Assembly (NCBI GenBank): GCA_020852755.1
Contig: JADZAF010000279.1
Location: forward strand, 1-38,197
From: Bryobacterales bacterium
GTDB taxonomy: Bacteria; Acidobacteriota; Terriglobia; Bryobacterales; Bryobacteraceae
Direction: 5' to 3'
Length of the DNA stretch: 38,197 nucleotides
In this document: piece by piece, positions 26,401 to 31,941 of the stretch
How positions within the stretch are numbered: the first letter of the stretch is position 1
Layout: each line of letters starts with the position of its first letter
Made by a program: the position numbers and the translations under genes
The notes under the pieces: model-generated
What the model was told of the DNA's origin: nothing
Databases searched by the model: none
Seen by the model: the letters and a program-made list of their open reading frames with translations, nothing else

Positions 26401-26969
26401 AACGCGAGGGCAACTCGATCCACCTCTTCGCGCCCGGCGGCCGGAGCCCCATTCACACCTTCCGTTTCGGGCGCCAGCCGCGGGAAGACGGTCTCTGCCT
26501 GAGCGACTACGTGCTGGATCCGGAGGAGGGACGAAGGGATCACCTCGCCCTGTTCGTGGTAACGGCCGGAGAGCAGGTCCGGACGAAATCCGAGGAGTGG
26601 AAGCAGGCCGGTCGGTACTTCAACTCTCACGGCCTGCAAGCCCTGGCCATCGAGACGGCGGAGGGTTGCGCCGAATGGCTGCACCGCCGCATCCGCGAGG
26701 ACTGGGGCTTCCCCGATCCGCCGTCCATGACCATGCACGAGCGCTTCACCTCCCGCTACCGGGGCAAGCGCTATAGTTTCGGGTATGGCGCCTGCCCGAA
26801 TCTCGAAGACCAGCAGGGCATCTGGAAGCTGCTCCATCCGGAGGAGATCGGAGTGCGTTTGACCGAAGGCTGGATGATGGAACCGGAAGCCAGCGTCAGC
26901 GCGCTGGTTTTCCACCATCCCGATTGCGCCTACTTTACGGCCGGCGAGGGTACGGCGGCTCAGGGATGA
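23427..26969 (+). CDS. metH: Cobalamin-dependent methionine synthase
   Basis: The 1180-residue product transfers a methyl group from methyltetrahydrofolate to homocysteine through cobalamin. All four modules are present: homocysteine domain (about 1-310) with zinc ligands Cys226, Cys289 and Cys290; pterin domain (about 337-600, beginning LLVGERTNVIGS); cobalamin cap and binding domains (about 640-870) with the lower-ligand motif DVHDIG (Asp753, His755, Gly758); and the SAM-dependent reactivation domain (about 890-1180, with RYSFGYGACPNLEDQ). The full activation domain shows the aerobic-type enzyme, able to repair oxidised cob(II)alamin. Its stop overlaps the yihY start. Confidence 0.97.
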   Translation: MTTRLAEALDTRILVLDGAMGTMLQQRHLTAEDFGGPALEGCNEHLTKTRPDVILDIHRAYLEAGADIIETNTFGATALVLAEYGLQREARDLNCRAARLARQAAGEFSTGSRPRFVAGSMGPTTKAVSVTGGVTFRELEEAFYEQGAGLLEGGADLLLMETCQDTRNVKAGLLAVERLGKERGRAIPLMVSCTIEPMGTMLAGQAADAFWVSISHAELLSVGLNCATGPEFMTDHIRTLHELAHARISCYPNAGLPNEEGCYLETPESLAAQLEKFVNHGWVNILGGCCGTTPAHVRAIARMAEGRPPRPVKPRSHRAFYSGIELVEAEESNRPLLVGERTNVIGSRAFKELVAGEKWEEATDIARRQIRNGGADVVDVCLQSTERDEIKDIPLFYEALIRKIKAPIMIDTTDPRAMELALTYCQGKSLINSINLEDGEEKFERTCPLARRFGAALVVGCIDEDKQQAQAFTRERKLAVAERSYRLLTGKYGIQPEDIIIDPLVFPCATGDVNYIGGAVETIEAVRLVKERLPHVRTVLGVSNVSFGLPPAAREVVNSVFLYHSTKAGLDLAIVNTEKIERFASLPDEERRLAEALLFNTPPADAADESVRTAPDDWRLQSPEQRAAINQHHIARITEHFRKAGARTKAAASSLPLDQRLANYIIEGTRDGLIADLELKRQQGAAPLDIINGPLMNGMNEVGRLFNNNELIVAEVLQSAEAMKAAVAYLEQFMEKAETAARGTIILATVKGDVHDIGKNLVEIILSNNGYQVVNLGIKVPPETLIQAYQQHRPDAIGLSGLLVKSAQQMEVTASDLRDANIRIPLLVGGAALSDRFTRTRIAPAYGEAVCYAKDAMTGLSLMNRLMDSDQRETVLQDHRPRAAEEERGREPAAVAPAGERRSSKVRTGLPIPAAPYLDRRVRDVPHLAEVWSYINPHMLYGRHMGFKGNFEQRLLEHDPKAIELFHQMEELKQEAARFMKVRAVWQFFETEREGNSIHLFAPGGRSPIHTFRFGRQPREDGLCLSDYVLDPEEGRRDHLALFVVTAGEQVRTKSEEWKQAGRYFNSHGLQALAIETAEGCAEWLHRRIREDWGFPDPPSMTMHERFTSRYRGKRYSFGYGACPNLEDQQGIWKLLHPEEIGVRLTEGWMMEPEASVSALVFHHPDCAYFTAGEGTAAQG

Positions 26970-27898
26970 GAGCACTGCCGCCCGAACGCAGATCCGGCCT
27001 GCGCTGGGTCTGGAGTCTGGGCGGCCTGAAGTGGCGTGAGCTGGCGGCAAGGGTCTACCGGGAAGCAAACCAGGACGACGTGCTGGGCCACGCCGCGCAG
27101 CTGTCCTACTACTTCCTGTTCGCCCTCTTCCCCCTGCTGATCGTACTCTCGACGCTGCTGGGCTATTTCTTCGCTTCCGAAGGCGACCTGTATTCCCGGC
27201 TGATGGCGTACCTGCAGCGCGTCATGCCCGGTCCGGCCTTCGAGGTGATGCGCGGCGCTATCCGCGACCTGACCAGCGGCGCCAGCGGGACCAAGCTGTC
27301 ACTCGGGCTGCTGGTGGCCATCTGGTCGGCGTCGGCGGGGCTCAACGCCTTGATCAAGGGTCTGAACCTGGCCTACGACGTGCGTGAGCTGCGGCCCTGG
27401 TACCGGCGCCGCTGGGTGGCCCTCAATATGACCCTGGCGCTGGCCGTGCTTGTCACCTCCGCCCTGATCATGCTGGTGTGGGGAGACAACATCGGCAGCT
27501 GGCTGGCTGCGCGCTGGAGCCTGGGCGAGTGGTTCCGGCTGGGATGGTCGCTGGCCCAGTGGGCGCTGGTGATCGGGTTCGTCCTGCTGGCGCTGAACCT
27601 GCTCTACGTATTCGGACCCAATCTGCGGGAACACCGCTTTGTGGCGTTTCTCCCGGGCTCGATCGTCGCCCTGGCCTTATGGCTGCTGGCGTCGGTGGGT
27701 TTCAAAGCCTACCTGGAGCATTTCGGCAGTTACGCCAAAACGTACGGCTCGCTGGGAGCCATCATCGCCCTGCTGATCTGGCTGTACCTGACCGCGCTGG
27801 CGATCCTCATCGGCGGGGAGGTCAACTCCGAAGTCCGCAAAGCGGCAGCCAGCGCCGGCGCGCCGGAAGCCCAGACCCCTATCGAAGGGCCGGACTGA
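26966..27898 (+). CDS. YihY/BrkB-family inner-membrane protein
   Basis: The 310-residue product has about six membrane segments and the family marks GHAAQLSYYFLFALFPLLIV near residue 44, WSASAGLNALIKGLNLAYDV near 124, and YGSLGAIIALLIWLYLTALA with ILIGGEVNSE near the end. The family was once called ribonuclease BN by mistake; its transport or envelope role is unresolved. The ATG at 26966 overlaps the metH stop (ATGA), so the two are translationally coupled although no functional link is known. A longer open frame starts inside metH. It converges with the JAB-domain gene, six bases apart. Confidence 0.9.
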   Translation: MRALPPERRSGLRWVWSLGGLKWRELAARVYREANQDDVLGHAAQLSYYFLFALFPLLIVLSTLLGYFFASEGDLYSRLMAYLQRVMPGPAFEVMRGAIRDLTSGASGTKLSLGLLVAIWSASAGLNALIKGLNLAYDVRELRPWYRRRWVALNMTLALAVLVTSALIMLVWGDNIGSWLAARWSLGEWFRLGWSLAQWALVIGFVLLALNLLYVFGPNLREHRFVAFLPGSIVALALWLLASVGFKAYLEHFGSYAKTYGSLGAIIALLIWLYLTALAILIGGEVNSEVRKAAASAGAPEAQTPIEGPD

Positions 27899-27904
27899 GC
27901 GCGG

Positions 27905-29647
27905 TCAGTTCACTTCCCAGAAGATCGCGATCACGGCCAGATCGCGGCTGGAAAGCACGGTCAGCTTCTTCCAGTGGTTGGCGGCCGAAGGGGCTTCCAC
28001 CACTCTGACCTGCCGCGCCCGCCGTGGATTGCGGCGATACTCGGTTCGGGTCCATCCGTTCGCGCTGCTGGCGGCCTCCGCCGGCCGGGCGGGTCCGTGG
28101 ATCAGGATGCCGTTTTCGCGGAACTCTCCCGGATAGACCGTGACGCGCACGGGGACCGGGGGCAGGCGCCCGGTCAGCGACCCCGCGCTCACCCGGTCAC
28201 CCTCGATTTCCAGGCGCTGTCCACGTTTCAAGCTGCCCGTCCAGATCAGGCGGCCTGAGCGGGGGCCCTTGTAGGCCGCGGCGGCGGGCGGTCGCACTTT
28301 CACCGCAGCAGGCGGCTGATCCTTCGAGACGGCCACGGACGGTTCTGCCGCGGTGGATGGCTGCTGCGGGGCGGAGGAGATGATTGGCGGGATGACCGGC
28401 GAGGATCGGGTCCGGTCGGGTGTGGGGCTCACGGGACGGCCGGGCAGCGGGGCCTGGGCGGCCGCCCGCTCGTCCGCGGCCTCCCGGCCGCCTTCCTCCG
28501 CCCGAGGAGTGGTCTCCGCTTCCGCCGGGGACTCAGCGGACCGGCCCAGGAAGCGGCTGGCGGTTTCCACCTCCCCCCCCTGGCCCGGAACCACAAGCCG
28601 CACGGTCACGCTCGGGCTTCTTCGCTGGTAGGTAACGGCGCCGTTCAGCAGAGTAGCCGGATCCAGTTCCACTTCGGTCCGCTCACCGCCATCCTGGATA
28701 ATGAGCCTGCCCCGGGAGGCGTTGCGCACGGCGGGCGCATTACGGTCCCATTCGATGTGCAGAAAGCCGCGATCGTCGAAAACCCGCAGTTGCGCCAGTT
28801 CCGGCGCTGCCGCCCGCCGGCGGGTCAGTTCCACCGCCGGCGGTACGAAGACCGCCGCGAGAAGGAGGATCGCCGCCGCCCAGAGCCAGCCCGTGCGGCG
28901 GGGACCCGTCCTGGCCGCGGGCGGTGAGGCGGCCGCAGCCGCCCGCTCTTCCCCGGACGCCGCAGGCCGCACTTCCAATGGGGGTGCGAGGGCCTTTTCC
29001 ACGGTGGGAACCGGCGCCGCGGCTTCCGGCTCGGAACGCGCCGGAAGCGGCTGCCGCGCGCTGGTCGCTGCACCGAAAACCGTACCGGGGCCGGCGTCCG
29101 ATCCGGGAACGGGTTTCGCCCGGCCGGGCAGCGCAACGGGCGCCAGGGTGAATTCGGAACCTCCGCCGCGCACCAGAAACCAGGCCTGCGCGGACCCCGT
29201 TTCCAGCGGTCTGAGCAACAGGGATATCTGCCAGGCGTGAGGAAAGAAATCGTCGTAAATGGACTTGTCCTTTTCGCTCAGTTCAATGGCGCTGCGGGTG
29301 TGCGACCGGTACCAGCCCACGGCCTCCAAACCGGACAGGTCCGGTTCCCGGTTGCCCGAATCGATCAGCCGCCGCAGTTCCTCCCGGTCCCGCTCGGACA
29401 GCTTGAAAGCGGGTCCATAGGCGTGCTCGCAAGCCAGCGGACGGTAAGTCAGGATTCGCAGGGACTCTCCTTCCCTGCGGCCGAAGAGCACGCCTCCAAC
29501 CTCGATCCCGCCGTGCCGCAGCCGGAGCAGACCGTCGACCGCGGCTGCTCGGATGCCCTCCAGCGCAGCGAAGGAATACTCAATGCTGTAGGGGAATTCC
29601 GGTGTGCTCCAGAAGCCCGTCTCGGGCACTGCCTGCGCGGTTGCCAT
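27905..29647 (-). CDS. Membrane protein with a degenerate JAB/MPN domain
   Basis: The 580-residue product has an N-terminal JAB/MPN-like domain (about 20-165). The JAMM order is visible: Glu49 before GGVLFG, then R114-S-H116, Ser124 and Asp127 with the exact H-x7-S-x2-D spacing, but the first metal His of the HxH pair is Arg114. A Pro/Ala-rich linker (about 170-250) leads to one membrane segment (about 253-272), then a predicted beta-rich extracytoplasmic part (about 280-355), a long Pro/Glu/Ala linker and a C-terminal beta domain (about 455-580). With two His replaced to one, hydrolysis is doubtful; a binding or scaffold role is possible. I do not recognise a named family for the full protein. 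The start has GGAGGAGG about 11 bases upstream. Confidence 0.75.
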   Translation of the reverse strand: MATAQAVPETGFWSTPEFPYSIEYSFAALEGIRAAAVDGLLRLRHGGIEVGGVLFGRREGESLRILTYRPLACEHAYGPAFKLSERDREELRRLIDSGNREPDLSGLEAVGWYRSHTRSAIELSEKDKSIYDDFFPHAWQISLLLRPLETGSAQAWFLVRGGGSEFTLAPVALPGRAKPVPGSDAGPGTVFGAATSARQPLPARSEPEAAAPVPTVEKALAPPLEVRPAASGEERAAAAASPPAARTGPRRTGWLWAAAILLLAAVFVPPAVELTRRRAAAPELAQLRVFDDRGFLHIEWDRNAPAVRNASRGRLIIQDGGERTEVELDPATLLNGAVTYQRRSPSVTVRLVVPGQGGEVETASRFLGRSAESPAEAETTPRAEEGGREAADERAAAQAPLPGRPVSPTPDRTRSSPVIPPIISSAPQQPSTAAEPSVAVSKDQPPAAVKVRPPAAAAYKGPRSGRLIWTGSLKRGQRLEIEGDRVSAGSLTGRLPPVPVRVTVYPGEFRENGILIHGPARPAEAASSANGWTRTEYRRNPRRARQVRVVEAPSAANHWKKLTVLSSRDLAVIAIFWEVN

Positions 29648-29681
29648 CCGGCAGTTCGCCTCCTCCCAGGTTTTGTCTCCA

Positions 29682-29690
29682 AATGTACCA
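29682..29690 (-). promoter_or_regulatory. Candidate extended -10 promoter of the JAB-domain gene
   Basis: On the minus strand TGG precedes TACATT (29682-29687). Transcription would start near 29675, giving a leader of about 28 bases that contains the purine-rich ribosome site. Upstream, CGGTATACCG at 29764-29773 is a perfect ten-base palindrome that could be an operator. Confidence 0.35.
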
Positions 29691-29887
29691 CTGCGCGGGC
29701 GGATCTCGAAGAACGCTAGGTTACATTCATAACCAAAGATATGGACAATTCGACGGTAGGGTCCGGTATACCGTCCGGCAATAGGAACAGTTGGTCGAAT
29801 TACCTAGTACTTTTTCGGTACTTTTCCCGAGCTAAGGGAGAAAATTATCCGGAAAGCAATGTTATTTATATGGACGGAGGCGCGTCT

Positions 29888-30103
29888 GCAGCCGGTGGCC
29901 TTAGGGTGGGCGTACCGGGGCTGAACCGCAGGCAGTGTCCGTGGAGGGCCCGGTGGGGCTCTCGTCACTGTCAGGGGAGCGGGCAGACCGGTGTTGGTAC
30001 GGAAAGCGCTCCGCGCGCCGACCAAATCAAGGCGAAGTCCCGTCGAGCACCCGAAGGCGGCTGCGACGCCCTCCTTACCGGTGCACGGTTCAGGACCGGC
30101 AGC
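29888..30103. other. GC-rich gene-free segment with nested inverted repeats
   Basis: No convincing protein is encoded here. GCAGCCGGT (29888-29896) pairs with ACCGGCAGC (30095-30103) with one mismatch, and CTGAACCG (29921-29928) pairs perfectly with CGGTTCAG (30086-30093). Inside are CCGGT/ACCGG (29950, 29987) around GCTCTC/GGGAGC (29958, 29975), and TTGGT/ACCAA (29994, 30021). The pairings are nested, as in a folded RNA. I find no tRNA, tmRNA, RNase P, SRP or riboswitch signature. The AT-rich stretch before it (29700-29880) holds an AGTAC-N7-GTACT hairpin at 29806-29822. Confidence 0.25.
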
Positions 30104-30110
30104 CCTCCCC

Positions 30111-30150
30111 AAAAAAACGAACCGGCGGTCCGACTGAGTCGGACCGCCGG
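30111..30150 (-). terminator. Rho-independent terminator (minus strand)
   Basis: A perfect 13-bp GC-rich stem (30122-30134 with 30138-30150, three-base loop) is followed on the minus strand, after four bases, by seven T residues (30117-30111). On the plus strand the hairpin is preceded by A residues and has no T-run, so it acts only leftwards. No protein gene ends just before it on that strand, which is the main reason for proposing a small RNA. Confidence 0.72.
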
Positions 30151-30265
30151 GGTGACGAAACCATCTGACGAAGCGTTCTGGCCGGCAGCCGGGCGAGTAA
30201 TCCTAGTAGTACTCAGTAAACCCTACCCTTGTACCGGGTCCCACAAGTCAAGCACACAGTGTACG
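30111..30265 (-). ncRNA. Candidate small RNA with its own promoter and terminator
   Basis: On the minus strand a sigma-70-like promoter (30272-30300) is followed, about 115 bases past the expected start, by a strong intrinsic terminator (30111-30150). Between them there is no open frame with a ribosome site. Small hairpins can form, for example GAGTA-N10-TACTC in the middle. It lies in a large gap between a divergent pair of genes. The RNA boundaries are predictions; no Rfam family is recognised by eye. Confidence 0.42.
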
Positions 30266-30271
30266 TCTAGT

Positions 30272-30300
30272 AATATATAGCGTTGCGCGACGGAAATCAA
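30272..30300 (-). promoter_or_regulatory. Promoter of the candidate small RNA
   Basis: On the minus strand TTGATT (30295-30300, four of six) and TATATT (30272-30277, five of six) are separated by exactly 17 bases. Transcription would start near 30265. Confidence 0.45.
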
Positions 30301-30305
30301 GGCCG

Positions 30306-30398
30306 AAGTTCCATAAGTTTTGGAGCCGCTCGCGGCGCCCCTGAAGAACTTCCGAAAGAGAGCGGGACTAAAGTTCCATCAGTCTTGGAACCGCTTGC
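30306..30398. promoter_or_regulatory. Twin palindromic sites upstream of the small RNA and xdhC
   Basis: Two 28-base direct repeats (30306-30333 and 30371-30398) agree at 24 of 28 positions and are 65 bases apart. Each contains an inverted repeat with a seven-base spacer: GTTCCA-N7-TGGAGC (30308-30326) and the perfect GTTCCA-N7-TGGAAC (30373-30391). The spacing is close to six helical turns. They look like a pair of operators for one dimeric regulator. The nearer one is seven bases behind the -35 of the small-RNA promoter; both are 125 or more bases before the xdhC -10. Confidence 0.45.
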
Positions 30399-30512
30399 AT
30401 CGGTACTCTCATTACCGGAGGTCCATCCTTCGGTTTCCTTGGGCGCCTGCCGGCGCGGGAGGCGCGCGGTTCACAACCCCGGCCGGATCCGGGGGGATCG
30501 GACCGGGATGCA

Positions 30513-30521
30513 TGTTAAAAT
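30513..30521 (+). promoter_or_regulatory. Extended -10 box before xdhC
   Basis: TGT followed by TAAAAT (30516-30521) ends eight bases before the xdhC ATG at 30530, consistent with a leaderless or near-leaderless xdhC-mocA-asmA message. It supports this ATG over upstream starts in the same open frame. Confidence 0.42.
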
Positions 30522-30529
30522 TCGAGGCG

Positions 30530-31366
30530 ATGGACGTTTACGAGGAAATCGTGCGCCTCCGCCGCAGGGGACAGAAGGCGGCGCTGGCAACCATCGTGGA
30601 CGTGCGCGGCTCGATTCCGAGCTATGAGAGCGCCAAGCTGCTGGTACGGGAAGACGGCTCGATGCTGGGCACGGTGGGCGGCGGCTGCGTGGAAGCCGAA
30701 GTGTGGAACGCGGCCCGGGAGGTGATCGAAACCGAGCGCCCGAAGCATTTGACCTTCAACCTCGGACAGGATGCGGCCTACGATAACGGCCTGATATGCG
30801 GGGGGCAATTGGACGTGTTCGTCGAACCGGTGATCCCCCAGCCACGGGCGCTGATCTTCGGCGCCGGGCACATCTCCAAGAGCCTCGCGAAGGTGGCCGG
30901 CCTGGCCGGCTTTTCGGTGACCGTGGTTGACGATCGGGAAACCTTTGCCAACCGGGAGCGGTTCCCGGATGTGGAAGAAGTGCTGGCCGGGGAGTACGAA
31001 GAGCTTTTCGCCCGGCTGGCCGTCAATGACCTGAGCTACATTGTCATCGTGACGCGCGGGCACCGTGACGACCTGCGGGTCCTGCGCTGGGCGGCTGGAG
31101 TTACGGCGGCCTACGTCGCCATGATCGGCAGCAAGCGCAAGGTGATCTCCGTGATCAAGGAGTTGGAAAAGGAGGGCCTTTCACGGGAGCAACTGGAGCG
31201 CGTACACGCTCCCATGGGATTGGACATCGGGGCAGTGACGCCTGAGGAGATCGCGATTTCCGTTGTGGCGGAGATGATCGCGGTGCGGCGGAAGGCCCAA
31301 TCCAGCTGGCGGTCGCTCTCAAAATCGATCTTCGAGGACGAACGCCTGCGGGCGCTGTTGAAGTGA
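30530..31366 (+). CDS. xdhC: XdhC/CoxI-family molybdoenzyme maturation factor
   Basis: The 278-residue product has the N-terminal XdhC/CoxI domain (ALATIVDVRGSIPSYESAKLLV, then GTVGGGCVEAEV) and a C-terminal Rossmann domain (RALIFGAGHISKSLAKVA, followed by VVDDR and MIGSKRK). XdhC proteins bind molybdenum cofactor, promote its sulfuration and insert it into xanthine dehydrogenase-type enzymes. The next gene, mocA, makes the cytosine-dinucleotide form of that cofactor and is coupled by a GTGA overlap. No molybdoenzyme is in the window. The frame is open upstream to 30320, but homology starts at MDVYEEIVRLRR and the -10 box lies just before it. Confidence 0.9.
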   Translation: MDVYEEIVRLRRRGQKAALATIVDVRGSIPSYESAKLLVREDGSMLGTVGGGCVEAEVWNAAREVIETERPKHLTFNLGQDAAYDNGLICGGQLDVFVEPVIPQPRALIFGAGHISKSLAKVAGLAGFSVTVVDDRETFANRERFPDVEEVLAGEYEELFARLAVNDLSYIVIVTRGHRDDLRVLRWAAGVTAAYVAMIGSKRKVISVIKELEKEGLSREQLERVHAPMGLDIGAVTPEEIAISVVAEMIAVRRKAQSSWRSLSKSIFEDERLRALLK

Positions 31367-31941
31367 GTGTCGCGGGGCTGATCCTGGCTGCCGGAGAATC
31401 CACCCGGATGGGATCCCCCAAGCCGCTGCTGACGCTGGACGGCGAAACCTTTCTGGACAGACTGGTCGCTTCGCTGGGAGCGTTCTGCAGCCCGGTCATC
31501 GCGGTCCTCGGGGACCGGGCGGCGGACATCCGGGCGGGCACGCGGCGGGCGGTCGAGTTCGTGGTCAACGCCGACTACCGATCGGGGCAGCTCACCTCGC
31601 TGCAGTGCGGTCTGCGAGCAGTCCCCGGAGACAGCGAAGGCGTGCTGTTTACCCTGGTGGATCACCCCCGCGTGCGGCCGGAGACGATAGCCCGATTGCT
31701 GGAACACCGCGAGGCGCTGCTGGCGATTCCCCGGTTCGGCGGGCGCCGCGGCCACCCCGTGTACGTCGGGCGCAAGCTCATCCGGGATTTTCTCAACCTG
31801 CCTGCGGACTCTATGGCGAAGGTGGTGATGAACCGGCACGCGGGCCAGATCCGTTACGTGGATGTGCCGGATCCGGGGGTTGTCGACGATATCGACGACC
31901 CGGCGGCATATGAACGCGTGCTGCGGCAGGTGACGCCATGA
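31363..31941 (+). CDS. mocA: MocA-like molybdenum cofactor cytidylyltransferase
   Basis: The 192-residue product is a nucleotidyltransferase of the MobA/MocA type: LILAAGESTRMGSPKPLL (6-23) is the nucleotide-binding loop, VDHPRVRPET the metal-binding Asp region, and GRRGHPVY the cofactor-side loop. With xdhC beside it, transfer of CMP to molybdopterin (MCD cofactor for xanthine dehydrogenase or CO dehydrogenase-type hydroxylases) is more likely than GMP transfer. The GTG start at 31363 overlaps the xdhC stop, and its own stop overlaps the start of the AsmA-like gene. Confidence 0.87.
   Translation: MSVAGLILAAGESTRMGSPKPLLTLDGETFLDRLVASLGAFCSPVIAVLGDRAADIRAGTRRAVEFVVNADYRSGQLTSLQCGLRAVPGDSEGVLFTLVDHPRVRPETIARLLEHREALLAIPRFGGRRGHPVYVGRKLIRDFLNLPADSMAKVVMNRHAGQIRYVDVPDPGVVDDIDDPAAYERVLRQVTP

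Noticed and set aside
29940-29995. Cobalamin-riboswitch-like words (CACTGTCAGGGG, GGGCAGACCGG)
   Set aside because: The conserved boxes are not in the right order or spacing, and neither neighbouring gene is a cobalamin gene.
30080-30092. GTGCACGGTTC resembling the end of group II intron domain V
   Set aside because: The matching 5-prime half (GAGCCGT-like) about 30 bases earlier is absent, and there is no intron-encoded protein.
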